Below, in pieces: positions 42,947-51,181 of a stretch of DNA of 64,000 nt; within the stretch, counting starts at the first letter, position 1; every line of letters starts with the position of its first letter. The position numbers and the translations under genes are program-made. The DNA is from JAGVSZ01 sp035456405 (lineage in GTDB: Bacteria > Pseudomonadota > Gammaproteobacteria > Burkholderiales > SG8-39), in assembly GCA_035456405.1 (NCBI GenBank), contig DATIDG010000049.1, positions 1-64,000 of the forward strand, given 5' to 3'. Under the pieces are notes generated by a model, which was not told the origin of the DNA, did no database searches, and saw nothing but the letters and a program-made list of their open reading frames with translations.

Positions 42947-44020
42947 ATGGCACGCGACGCGCGGGTCGAGACCGCGATCTCGCACTGGCTGCCGCGCTTC
43001 CTCTCGAACGGCGTCGCGCTCGCCGACTTCCAGGAGGTGACCGCAGGCATCGAGCGCTGGGAGGACTGGTGCCGCGCCTGGTCGGCACGCGCCGCGGTGC
43101 ACGAGGCGCTCGGGTGCGAAGCGCTCGCGCAAGGCTACAGGCTGAGCGCCGGCGAGCACCTCGCGCGCGCGGCGGTCTACTACCACTTCGCCAAGTTCCT
43201 CTTCGTCCACGACCTCGCCCAGATGCGCGCCGCCCACGCGAAGGCGGTGGAGTGCCGCCAGCTCGCGCTGCCGCACCTGCGGCCGCCCGGCGAGCGCGTC
43301 GAGATCTCCTACGCCGGCGGGCATCTCGCCGGCATCCTGCGGAAGCCCGCGGACGCGGCGCAGCCGCCGGTGCTCGTCATGGTGCCCGGGCTCGACTCGG
43401 CGAAGGAGGAGCTCGAGGCGTACGAGCTGCCGTTCCTCGCCCGCGGGATGGCGACGCTGCTCGTGGATGGCCCGGGGCAGGGCGAGGCCGAGTACGATTT
43501 CCCGATCCGCGGCGATTACGAAGTGCCGGTGCGCAGCATGGTCGACTGGATCGAGGGCCGCGACGATCTCGACCCCGGCCGCATCGGCCTGTGGGGCGTG
43601 AGCCTCGGCGGCTACTACGCGCCGCGCGCCGCCGCGTTCGAGAAGCGCATCAAGGCGTGCATCGGGCTGGCCGGGCCCTACGACTGGGCCGCGGTGTGGG
43701 ACGCGCTTCCCGACCTCACGCGCGAGGCGTTCCGCGTGCGCAGCCACCTTGCCACGCAGGGCGAGGCGCGTCGCCACGCGGCGACGCTCACGCTCAAGGA
43801 TGCGGCGCAGCGGATCGAGTGTCCGCTGTTCCTGGTCACCGGAAAGCTCGACCGCCTCGTCCCCTGGCGGGATGCAGAGCGCATCGCCGCCGAGGCCGCG
43901 GGTCCGGCCCGGTTGCTGGTCGTCGAGGACGGGAACCACATCGCCAACAACCGTCCCTACCGGTACCGTACCCAGAGCGCCGACTGGATGGCGGGCGAGC
44001 TCGGCCTGCCCCGCCAATAG
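42947..44020 (+). CDS. Alpha/beta hydrolase, dihydropseudooxynicotine hydrolase-like
   Basis: The 357-residue protein has a large N-terminal helical cap (1-125) and a hydrolase core with the nucleophile elbow GVSLGG (about 217-222), an acid-bearing loop TGKLDRLVPW and a C-terminal His in EDGNHIANN (about 329). This cap-then-core layout is that of 2,6-dihydroxypseudooxynicotine hydrolase and FrsA-like enzymes, which split C-C bonds or esters. The ATG lies 5 nt after the previous stop. It is the last gene of the operon. Confidence 0.75.
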   Translation: MARDARVETAISHWLPRFLSNGVALADFQEVTAGIERWEDWCRAWSARAAVHEALGCEALAQGYRLSAGEHLARAAVYYHFAKFLFVHDLAQMRAAHAKAVECRQLALPHLRPPGERVEISYAGGHLAGILRKPADAAQPPVLVMVPGLDSAKEELEAYELPFLARGMATLLVDGPGQGEAEYDFPIRGDYEVPVRSMVDWIEGRDDLDPGRIGLWGVSLGGYYAPRAAAFEKRIKACIGLAGPYDWAAVWDALPDLTREAFRVRSHLATQGEARRHAATLTLKDAAQRIECPLFLVTGKLDRLVPWRDAERIAAEAAGPARLLVVEDGNHIANNRPYRYRTQSADWMAGELGLPRQ

Positions 44021-44045
44021 TCCGGAAGGCCGAGGCAGCCCGCAC

Positions 44046-44074
44046 TTGCAAAAATCCCGGACCCGCAGCATATT
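44046..44074 (+). promoter_or_regulatory. Candidate promoter of the cold-shock gene
   Basis: TTGCAA (44046-44051) and CATATT (44069-44074) are spaced 17 bases apart and would give a leader of about 120 nt before the cspA-like ATG. Long leaders are usual for cold-shock mRNAs. Confidence 0.45.
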
Positions 44075-44200
44075 TGCGGCCATCGAATTGGCTGGGTCGT
44101 CCACTGCACCCCCTCGGGGTGAACTTCTGGTCTGTTCCCTTGCGTGATTTGAGGCCGTGCGTACTCCCGCGCCCGGCAACGCCAGATCAGGAGGAACTCC

Positions 44201-44407
44201 ATGGCAACTGGCACCGTCAAGTTCTTCAACGCCACCAAAGGCTTCGGGTTCATCCAGCCCGACGACGGCTCGAAGGATGTGTTCGTGCACATCTCTGCCG
44301 TCGAGCGGGCCGGAATGGGCACGCTGACCGAGAAGCAGAAGGTCTCGTTCGAGCTCCAGACGGGGCGCGACGGGCGCGTCTCGGCGGTGAACCTGAAGGC
44401 CGTCTGA
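44201..44407 (+). CDS. Cold-shock protein, CspA family
   Basis: The 68-residue protein consists of one cold-shock domain: KGFGFI (RNP1) and VFVHI (RNP2) are the nucleic-acid-binding aromatic motifs. It binds single-stranded RNA/DNA and acts as an RNA chaperone. AGGAGG (44190-44195) is placed 5 nt before the ATG. It is followed by an IF-1 gene of the second type, a pairing seen in betaproteobacteria. An upstream leader of about 120 nt is likely if the marked promoter is right. Confidence 0.95.
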   Translation: MATGTVKFFNATKGFGFIQPDDGSKDVFVHISAVERAGMGTLTEKQKVSFELQTGRDGRVSAVNLKAV

Positions 44408-44498
44408 GCCCCGCGTTGGCGGCGTCCGCCGCCCCGGCTCCCCCTCGCCGCCGCCCGACGGGCGCGCGCGGCGTTTGCACGCGCGCACAGGAAGCGAC

Positions 44499-44768
44499 AT
44501 GCCCAAGGAAGAGCTGATCGAAATGGAAGGCACCGTGAGCGAGGTGTTTCCGGACACCCGCTTCCGGGTGACGCTCGCCAACGGCAGCGAGGTGATCGCG
44601 TACGCGTCGGGCAAGATCCGCAAGCACCGCATCCGCATCCTCGCCGGCGACAAGGTCACGCTCGAGATGTCGCCCTACGACCTGACCAAGGGCCGCATCA
44701 ACTTCCGCCACAAGGACGAGCGGCCGGCCACGCCGGTCATGCCGCCGCCGCAGCGCCGGCGGCGCTGA
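44499..44768 (+). CDS. infA: Translation initiation factor IF-1, long type
   Basis: The 89-residue protein has the IF-1 OB-fold throughout (MEGTVSEVFPDTRFRVTLAN, IRKHRIRILAGDKVTLEMSP, YDLTKGRINFRHK). IF-1 occupies the A site of the 30S subunit in initiation. It is about 17 residues longer than the usual 72 because of a C-terminal Pro/Arg-rich tail (ATPVMPPPQRRRR). Such long copies are typical second infA genes beside cold-shock genes in Burkholderiales. AGGAAG precedes the ATG at 44499; a GTG 24 nt upstream is in frame but unneeded. Confidence 0.93.
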   Translation: MPKEELIEMEGTVSEVFPDTRFRVTLANGSEVIAYASGKIRKHRIRILAGDKVTLEMSPYDLTKGRINFRHKDERPATPVMPPPQRRRR

Positions 44769-44784
44769 CCGCGCCCGCGCTAGT

Positions 44785-45480
44785 CTAGAGCTCGAAACCG
44801 GCCTTCTCGCGCACGCCGCGCGCTTCCGCGGCAGACAGCAGCGCGACGAGCCGACGCGCGGCGTCAGGCGCCGCGGCGCGCGTCGAGACCGCGGCCGTAT
44901 AGATCGTGGCGAGCTCGAACTCGTGCGGTAGCGGTCCGACGAGCGTGACCCCCGGAGTGTTGAGGATCTCGGTGATCTGAGTGACGCCGATGGGCCGGTC
45001 GCCGCTCGCCTTCGCGAGCTCACGCATCGCGGTGGCGCCGTTCGGATGGGTGCTCAGTCGTCCCGAGATTTCGGCTGCGATCCCGAGCGTCTCCAGCACG
45101 CGCACGAAGTGGATGCCTGCAGTGGCGCGCTGCGGGTCGGGAAAGTAGACCGCGCCGGCCGAGCGCAGTGCCGCGCGTAAGCCGTCGGCGGTGCTCACGT
45201 CCGGCAACAGGTCGCCGGCGCGCACCGCGACGCCGGTGCGCACTCGGCCGAGATCGGCGCACGTTTCCGCAACGACCCATCCTGACGCGACGAGCTCGTC
45301 GATCAACGCGCGGGTGAGAATGAGCACGTCCGCGGGAGCACTGGCGAGGAGCGTTTCCTTCATCGCGCCTACGGCGCCGAAGGTGCCGTCGATCTCGTAC
45401 CCGGTGGACGCCTTGAATTCCCCCGACAGCGCGGTCACGACCCCTTGCGCCGCGCCGCCGCTCAGCACGTGCAGCAGCAT
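44785..45480 (-). CDS. ModA-like substrate-binding protein without signal peptide
   Basis: The 231-residue protein has the type II periplasmic-binding fold of molybdate-binding ModA proteins (LLHVLSGGAAQGVVTALSGE, FGAVGAMKETLLASAPADVL, GVTQITEILNTPGVTLVGPL). It begins directly with the mature first strand and has no signal peptide or lipobox, so it should stay in the cytoplasm. Its ATG is 3 nt after the stop of a molybdenum hydroxylase large subunit gene, in one operon. This suggests an internal role, such as molybdate or small-ligand binding near cofactor insertion, instead of transport. The similarity is family level only. Confidence 0.8.
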   Translation of the reverse strand: MLLHVLSGGAAQGVVTALSGEFKASTGYEIDGTFGAVGAMKETLLASAPADVLILTRALIDELVASGWVVAETCADLGRVRTGVAVRAGDLLPDVSTADGLRAALRSAGAVYFPDPQRATAGIHFVRVLETLGIAAEISGRLSTHPNGATAMRELAKASGDRPIGVTQITEILNTPGVTLVGPLPHEFELATIYTAAVSTRAAAPDAARRLVALLSAAEARGVREKAGFEL

Positions 45481-45483
45481 CGG

Positions 45484-47622
45484 TCAGCCCGCCGCGATGC
45501 GCTCGGCCGTGATCGGCAGATCGCGCACGCGCGCGCCGAGCGCGTCGTACACCGCGTTCGCGATCGCGGCTGCGGCCGGGCCCTGCGCTGCCTCGCCGGC
45601 GCCGACCGAGGCCGCGTCGGGCCGGGAGACGATCTCGACCTCGACTGCCGGCACCTCCGAGAACTTGAGGATCGGATAGTCCTCCCACGCCGCGCTGGTG
45701 ACGCGCGTGCGGTCGAAGCGCACCGCTTCCTTCAGCGTCCAGCTCGCCGCCTGGATTGCGCCGCCCTCGATCTGGTTCGCGACGCCGTCCGGGTTGATCA
45801 CGAGACCGACGTCGACCGCGGCCACCAGCCGGCGCACGCGAACCTCGCGCTCGGCCTCGATCTCGGCGACGACGGCGCAGTACGCGCCGGTATTCTTGTA
45901 CTTCGCGAAGCCGATGCCGTGGCCCCACGCATCGTGCTTTCGCCAGCTCGTCCAGCCGGCACGCAATGCGGCCGCCTCGATGACGGCGCGCGCCCGCGGG
46001 TCGGACAGATGGCGGAGGCGCCACGCGACGGGGTCCTCGCCGCGCGCGCGGGCCAACTCGTCGACGAACGACTCGATCGCGAAGACGTTGGCGAACGCGC
46101 CGAGCGAGCGCAGCGCGGACGTGCGCAGCGGCATCGCGAGAAGGCGATGGTTGACGATCCGCCACGCCGGGAAGTCGTATAGCGGGACCGAGTTGCGGTC
46201 GGCGCCGCCGCCGGCGGCCGGCGGCGGGTTGATGGCGAGTAGGCGATCGAACGGGCGTTCGAGATGCGCCGCCGCGAGGAGCGTCGGCGTTGCCGCGCGT
46301 CCGGGGCGCGTGCTGTGGCCGTTGCTCCAGAGCTCGTGGCGCCAGGCGACGACCTCGCCTGTCTCGTCCGTATCGGCTTCGAGGTCGATCGCCATCGCGG
46401 GACCGAACGGCGACCAGGCGAGCTCGTCGCCGCGCGTCCAGACCAGGCGGACGGGGCGCCCGCCGGCCGCACGGGCGAGCAGCGCGGCATCGAGGGCGAC
46501 GTCGTCGGCGCCGTTGTGGCCGTAGCAGCCGGCCCCCTCGACGTGCGCGACGACGATCCGCTCGGCCGCGAGGCCGAGCGCAAGGGCGAGATCGGCCCGC
46601 AGGTTGTACACCCCCTGGCTGTGGGTCCAGACGCGCAGCGCATCGTCCCGCCACTCCGCCAGCGCACACGACGGCCCGATCGACGCGTGCGCGAGGTAGG
46701 GACGCGAGTAGCGCGCGCGCAGCGTGCGCGCAGCGACCGCTCCTGATTCTGAACCGCGATCGTCCACCACCTTCGACTCGACCGGCTGGGACCTCAGCCA
46801 GTCGGCGAGCGCCGATTCGTCGGGAAGAGTTGCGGGCTCGGTCCAGGCTGCGCCCGCACGTAACCGCTCGAGTGCTTTGGCCGCGACCTCCTCGCGCTCG
46901 GCGATCACTCCGACGAAATCGCCGTCGCGCACGACGGCGACGATGCCCTCGAGCGCGCGGGCTTTCGCATCGTCGAGCGACAGCAGCGCCGCAGCCGGCG
47001 AGGGCGGGCGCAACACCCGCCCGTGCAGCATTCCCGGCGGCTCGAGGTCGTGCACGAAGCGCGGCCGGCCGAAGGCCTTGTCGGGAATGTCCAGACGCAT
47101 CACCGGCGCCCCGACCACTCGGTGCGTCGACTTCGGCGCGACGCCCGGGGTCGCCTCGCGATCAAGCAATGCATCGTCCGCGAGTGCCCAGTAGCTCGTG
47201 TGCGCGCCGCCCACCGCGACGATCTCGCCGTCGATCACCTGGAGACCGGCAACCGGCTTGCCGAGCCGCGCGGCGGCGACCTCGAGATAGATCGAGCGCG
47301 CCTCCGCGCACGCATAGCGAAGCGCGGTCCCCGATTCCTGGACCGACAGGCTTCCCGATGTGACCGCCTCGTCCGGGCTCGTGGCGGTGCTCGCCGGGAT
47401 CATGCGCACGCGGGCAAGCGCGACGTCGAGCTCGTCGGCGACGATCTGCGCGAGCGCAGTTGCGATGCCCTGGCCCAGCTCCACCTTGCCGGAGCGCGCC
47501 TCGACGATCCCTTCCGGCAGGATCTGCAGCCACTGGCCGAGGCGGCGGTTCACGTGAAGGCTGCCCGGGAGCTTCGGGCCGTCGCCGGTGCCGCCGGCGG
47601 CGAAGCGGAAGGCGAGGTTCAT
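45484..47622 (-). CDS. Molybdopterin-binding aldehyde/isoquinoline oxidoreductase subunit
   Basis: The 712-residue large subunit belongs to the xanthine oxidase family, IorB-like group. Conserved segments are GKVELGQGIATALAQIVADE, VHDLEPPGMLHGRVLRPPSP and GAGEAAQGP (about 670), whose Glu is the catalytic base for hydroxylation at the Mo centre. It lacks the C-terminal cytochrome domains seen in nicotinate dehydrogenase relatives. The upstream [2Fe-2S] subunit overlaps its start (ATGA), and a ModA-like gene follows 3 nt downstream. It likely hydroxylates an N-heterocycle or aldehyde; the substrate is unknown. No FAD subunit is encoded here, as expected for the IorAB type. Confidence 0.9.
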   Translation of the reverse strand: MNLAFRFAAGGTGDGPKLPGSLHVNRRLGQWLQILPEGIVEARSGKVELGQGIATALAQIVADELDVALARVRMIPASTATSPDEAVTSGSLSVQESGTALRYACAEARSIYLEVAAARLGKPVAGLQVIDGEIVAVGGAHTSYWALADDALLDREATPGVAPKSTHRVVGAPVMRLDIPDKAFGRPRFVHDLEPPGMLHGRVLRPPSPAAALLSLDDAKARALEGIVAVVRDGDFVGVIAEREEVAAKALERLRAGAAWTEPATLPDESALADWLRSQPVESKVVDDRGSESGAVAARTLRARYSRPYLAHASIGPSCALAEWRDDALRVWTHSQGVYNLRADLALALGLAAERIVVAHVEGAGCYGHNGADDVALDAALLARAAGGRPVRLVWTRGDELAWSPFGPAMAIDLEADTDETGEVVAWRHELWSNGHSTRPGRAATPTLLAAAHLERPFDRLLAINPPPAAGGGADRNSVPLYDFPAWRIVNHRLLAMPLRTSALRSLGAFANVFAIESFVDELARARGEDPVAWRLRHLSDPRARAVIEAAALRAGWTSWRKHDAWGHGIGFAKYKNTGAYCAVVAEIEAEREVRVRRLVAAVDVGLVINPDGVANQIEGGAIQAASWTLKEAVRFDRTRVTSAAWEDYPILKFSEVPAVEVEIVSRPDAASVGAGEAAQGPAAAAIANAVYDALGARVRDLPITAERIAAG

Positions 47623-48101
47623 CGCGTGCCCTCACCGGCTGCGCGCAGCACGGCGCGCACCAGCCGGTTGTGCGAACCGCAGCGGCAGAGGTTGCGGTCG
47701 AGGGCCGCGCGCACCTCGGCTTCGTCCGGGGTCGCGTTCTGCGCGAGTAGTGCAGCGGCGCTTACGAGAATTCCCGACAGGCAGTAGCCGCACTGCGCGG
47801 CCTGCTCGTCGACCACCGCGGATTGGAGCGGATGGGGGCGCTCGGGCGTCCCGAGGCCTTCCAGCGTGACGATCGTTTTTCCGACTGCGGACCAAAGCGG
47901 CGTGTCGCAGGATGCGACCGCGCGCCCGTCGATCAGCACGAAGCACGCACCGCACTGGCCGGTGCCGCAGCCGAAGCGCGCGGCCTTGAGGCCGAGATCG
48001 TTGCGCAGGACGTAGAGGAGAGGCGTGTCCTCGGCGGCGGCCACCTCGTGATCGCTGCCGTTGACGTTCAGGCGAACTTCTTGGGGCAAGTCTGCGCTCA
48101 T
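47619..48101 (-). CDS. [2Fe-2S] subunit of molybdenum hydroxylase (IorA-like)
   Basis: The 160-residue protein has an N-terminal plant-type ferredoxin with Cys in FGCGTGQCGACFV and a C-terminal [2Fe-2S] helical domain with CGYC and CRCG. It carries electrons from the Mo centre of the large subunit encoded just downstream, overlapping it by 4 nt. The ATG at 48101 is used because the family begins at the ferredoxin strand (EVRLNVNG); the frame is open a little further upstream. Confidence 0.92.
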   Translation of the reverse strand: MSADLPQEVRLNVNGSDHEVAAAEDTPLLYVLRNDLGLKAARFGCGTGQCGACFVLIDGRAVASCDTPLWSAVGKTIVTLEGLGTPERPHPLQSAVVDEQAAQCGYCLSGILVSAAALLAQNATPDEAEVRAALDRNLCRCGSHNRLVRAVLRAAGEGTR

Positions 48102-48279
48102 GCCGCCGGGTAGGCGAACGCCGGAGCGTCGGCTGCACATGGGATACGGCGCGTCGGCGTCACGTGGTTATCGTAGATCGATCAAGGGTGCCGGCGTTCG
48201 AGCGGCCGGGTCTGCAGCCCGCGCTTTTAGCACAACGGTGCTAACCTCGCCACGCCCAGATCTGCGGAAGGAGGCCGCC

Positions 48280-48630
48280 ATGTTCGGTCCGCATCGCATC
48301 GTCAGGCACGCGTTTCCGTGGGGTACCATCGAGTGGCTCGCGGGCGCCGAGGTCGGAAACAGCGCCGAGCTGGCGCTCGCGCGGCTGCGCGTAGAGCCCG
48401 GGAAGGCGGGCGACACGCACGTCCACCGCAACTGCGAGGAGTCCATCTACGTGGTCGACGGTGAGGTCGAGTGCGGCATCGGCGGCCGCCGCATCCGGAT
48501 GACTGCAGGGGCGTGCGCGGTCGTGCCGCGCGGCGCGGTGCACACGATCCGGTGCGTGGGTACCGCGCCCGCGGAGCTCCTGCTCGGCTACTCCGCCGCG
48601 CAGCGGGAATACGCGCTGGCCGACGGATGA
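48280..48630 (+). CDS. Cupin domain protein
   Basis: The 116-residue single-domain cupin has G-D-T-HVHRNCEESIYVVDG (His, His, Glu-like ligands) and a second motif VPRGAVHTI. It probably binds a divalent metal and acts on a small molecule. AAGGAGG precedes its ATG, and its stop overlaps the next gene (ATGA). The fixed pairing with an amidohydrolase and a hydroxyacid dehydrogenase suggests steps of one catabolic route. Confidence 0.83.
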   Translation: MFGPHRIVRHAFPWGTIEWLAGAEVGNSAELALARLRVEPGKAGDTHVHRNCEESIYVVDGEVECGIGGRRIRMTAGACAVVPRGAVHTIRCVGTAPAELLLGYSAAQREYALADG

Positions 48631-49523
48631 CGGGCGCGGCGCCGATCGTCGACGCGCACCAGCACTTCTGGGATCCGCGGGTCAACTATCACCCCTGGCT
48701 CTGCGACGAGCCGCCGATCCCGTTCCGGTACGGCGACTACCGCGCGATCCGGCGCCCCTATCTGCCCGCGGACTACTTCGCCGACGCAAGTCCGCATTCC
48801 GTTGCGCGAACCGTGTACGTCGAGACGGAGTGGGACCCGCGCGACCCGGTCGGCGAGATGCGCTACGTCGAGCAGCTGCGGCGGCACACCGGCTTTCCGA
48901 CGGTCGCGGTGGCGCAGGCGCGGCTCGACCGCGACGATGCCGCGGCCGTGCTCGAGCGGCAGGCGGCTTTCCCGTTCGTGCGCGGCATCCGCCACAAGCC
49001 GCGCCCGAACCGCTCACCTTCCGACGCGGCGCCCGGCGGGATGACCGATGCGAAGTGGCGCGCCGGCTTCGCGCTGCTCGCGCGCCACCGGCTGCGCTTC
49101 GACCTGCAGACGCCCTGGTGGCATCTGCACGAGGCTGCGCAACTCGCGCGCGACTTTCCGGGGACGCAGATCGTCCTCAACCACACCGGGCTGCCGGCCG
49201 ACCGCAGCGCCGAGGGCATCGCCGCCTGGCGCCGGAGCATGGCCACCCTCGCGCAATGCCCGAACGCGGCGGTGAAGATCTCCGGCCTGGGCCTGCCGGG
49301 GCAGGTGTGGACGGCGGAAGCGAACCGCGACGTCGTGCTGACGACGATCGACCTGTTCGGGGTCGACCGCTGCATGTTCGCGAGCAACTTTCCGGTCGAC
49401 AGCCTGTGCGGCACGTTCGACGCGATCTTCTCCGGATTCGGCACGATCGTGAGCGGATTCGACGCGCACGACCGGCAGCGACTGTTCCACGACAACGCGA
49501 TCCGCATCTACGCAATGGACTGA
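48627..49523 (+). CDS. Amidohydrolase family protein (lactonase-like)
   Basis: The 298-residue TIM-barrel protein has the amidohydrolase-2 signature IVDAHQHFWD (about 7-16), an internal His in LNHTGLP and a C-terminal Asp-type strand FASNFPVDSL. HQHFWD at the start is typical of L-fuconolactonase and 2-pyrone-4,6-dicarboxylate lactonase relatives, which hydrolyse lactones. It overlaps the cupin stop by 4 nt, and the hydroxyacid dehydrogenase starts 3 nt after its stop. Confidence 0.85.
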   Translation: MTGAAPIVDAHQHFWDPRVNYHPWLCDEPPIPFRYGDYRAIRRPYLPADYFADASPHSVARTVYVETEWDPRDPVGEMRYVEQLRRHTGFPTVAVAQARLDRDDAAAVLERQAAFPFVRGIRHKPRPNRSPSDAAPGGMTDAKWRAGFALLARHRLRFDLQTPWWHLHEAAQLARDFPGTQIVLNHTGLPADRSAEGIAAWRRSMATLAQCPNAAVKISGLGLPGQVWTAEANRDVVLTTIDLFGVDRCMFASNFPVDSLCGTFDAIFSGFGTIVSGFDAHDRQRLFHDNAIRIYAMD

Positions 49524-49526
49524 CCG

Positions 49527-50399
49527 ATGAACAAACCTCGCCTCGGCTACGTCGGCGTCGGCCTGATGGGCCTCCCGATGGTGAAGCACCTGCTATCGCG
49601 CGGCTACCCCGTAAAGGCGTACGACATTGTGCCCGCCCGGACCGAGGCGGCGCGGTCCGCCGGTGCGCACGCCGGGAGTTCGCCCGCCGACGCGGCGGCC
49701 GGAGTCGACTTCGTGCTCCTCAACCTGCCGACCAACGAGGCGGTGGAGGAGGCGGTATTCGGCGACCGCGGCGTCGCCACGGCGCTGCGCCCGCCGCAGC
49801 TCCTGATCGACTTTTCCACCATCAAAGTCGACAAGTGCAGAGCCTGCGCGGCGAAGCTGAGAGAGACGGCCGGCTGCAGCTGGATCGACGCCCCGGTGTC
49901 GGGCGGGCCACCTGCGTCCGGGTCAGGCGCGCTCACCGTGATGGCCGGCGGCGACGCCGCCGACATCGAGCGCGCACGGGCGTTGTTCGCGGACGTCGCG
50001 GCGCGCTTCACGCACATGGGCCCCGCAGGCAGCGGAATGGTGGCCAAGATGCTGAACCAGCTCATCGTCGGCTGCGGCCACGCCGTGATGGCCGAGGCGA
50101 TCGTGATGGCCGAATCGGCCGGCATCGACGCGGCGAAGCTGCCGGAATGCCTGGGAGGTGGCTATGCCGACAGCGCGCTCCTGCAGCGTCTCTATCCGCG
50201 GATGCTCGCGCGCGACTTCGCGCCGCAGGGTTACGCGCGCCAGCTGCTCAAGGACCTCGAGATGGTCAGCGAGTTCGCCGCCGGCCTGAAGGCGCCGACG
50301 CCGATGATGGGCGCGGCGCTCACGCTGTACCGGATGCTGGCCCACCTCGGCCACGGCGAGCTCGACACCGCGGCGGTGCTGAAGCTCTACGAACGCTAG
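49527..50399 (+). CDS. 3-hydroxyisobutyrate dehydrogenase-like oxidoreductase
   Basis: The 290-residue NAD(P) enzyme has the Rossmann motif GVGLMG (10-15), the substrate motif DAPVSGGPPASGSGALTVMA and the catalytic Lys in KMLNQ (about 174). It oxidises a beta-hydroxyacid such as 3-hydroxyisobutyrate, tartronate semialdehyde or a related compound. It is the last gene of a cupin-amidohydrolase-dehydrogenase operon. The enzyme class is certain, the substrate not. Confidence 0.88.
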   Translation: MNKPRLGYVGVGLMGLPMVKHLLSRGYPVKAYDIVPARTEAARSAGAHAGSSPADAAAGVDFVLLNLPTNEAVEEAVFGDRGVATALRPPQLLIDFSTIKVDKCRACAAKLRETAGCSWIDAPVSGGPPASGSGALTVMAGGDAADIERARALFADVAARFTHMGPAGSGMVAKMLNQLIVGCGHAVMAEAIVMAESAGIDAAKLPECLGGGYADSALLQRLYPRMLARDFAPQGYARQLLKDLEMVSEFAAGLKAPTPMMGAALTLYRMLAHLGHGELDTAAVLKLYER

Positions 50400-50452
50400 G
50401 CCGGCCGAGCGCAAGCCTGGAGACGATGCCCGATCCCGGAAGGAGACTTTCG

Positions 50453-51154
50453 ATGACGAAGCAGACGCTGTGCATGATGGTGGCGATTGGCGTGCTATGG
50501 CTCCACGGCTGCACAACGACGGCCGGCGACCAGTCGGGGTTCCTCGCTCGTGAGCTCGACTTCCGGCCGGCGCCGGACGGGAGCGGGGCGCTGGTGTACC
50601 GCAAGCCGGGCTTCAAGCCCGGCGATGGCGCGAAGTACACGCGCTTCATGATCGACCCGGTGCTGGTCTGGTACAGCCCGCAGTCGGACTACAAGGGTAT
50701 CTACCCGGACGAGCTGAAGGCGATCACCGACTACTTCCGCACGACGGCGGTCGGCCGGCTGCAGGATCGCTACCCCGTCGTGGCCGAGCCGGGCGCGGAC
50801 GTGGTGCGGATCCGCGCGGCCATCGTCGATCTGCACCGCGAGAACCCGCTCCATCTCTACCAGTTCACCCCCGTCGGCATCGTTCTCACCGGCGTGAAGG
50901 AGGCGTCGGGCCTCGACGCAATCACCCGCGAGCGGGTCGCGGCGGGCAACAGCTACATCGTCGCGGCGACGATCGAGGTCGGGTTCTACGACAGCACGAC
51001 GAACGAGCTGCTCGGGGCGTACCGCGACAGCACGCGCGCGAGCCCGAGTGGCCGCGAGGCGGGCGGGGCGAGCTGGGGACAGGTCAAGGCGACCCTCGAC
51101 GCGTGGGCCCAGAAACTGCGCGCGCGTGTCGACGAGGCACAGGCGGGGCGGTAG
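50453..51154 (+). CDS. DUF3313 family lipoprotein
   Basis: The 233-residue protein has a signal peptide with lipobox LHGC (Cys20) and a mature domain with YTRFMIDPVLVWYSPQSDYK, TAVGRLQDRYPVVAEPGADV and SYIVAATIEVGFYDSTTNEL, the DUF3313 pattern. It is expected in the outer membrane facing the periplasm. AAGGAG precedes the ATG. The role of the family is unknown. Confidence 0.85.
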   Translation: MTKQTLCMMVAIGVLWLHGCTTTAGDQSGFLARELDFRPAPDGSGALVYRKPGFKPGDGAKYTRFMIDPVLVWYSPQSDYKGIYPDELKAITDYFRTTAVGRLQDRYPVVAEPGADVVRIRAAIVDLHRENPLHLYQFTPVGIVLTGVKEASGLDAITRERVAAGNSYIVAATIEVGFYDSTTNELLGAYRDSTRASPSGREAGGASWGQVKATLDAWAQKLRARVDEAQAGR

Positions 51155-51181
51155 CGACATGAGCTTACCAGGGACGCCGCA

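Noticed and set aside
42848..44659. A 603-codon minus-strand frame
   Set aside because: It runs antisense across the hydrolase and cold-shock genes with no recognisable motif.
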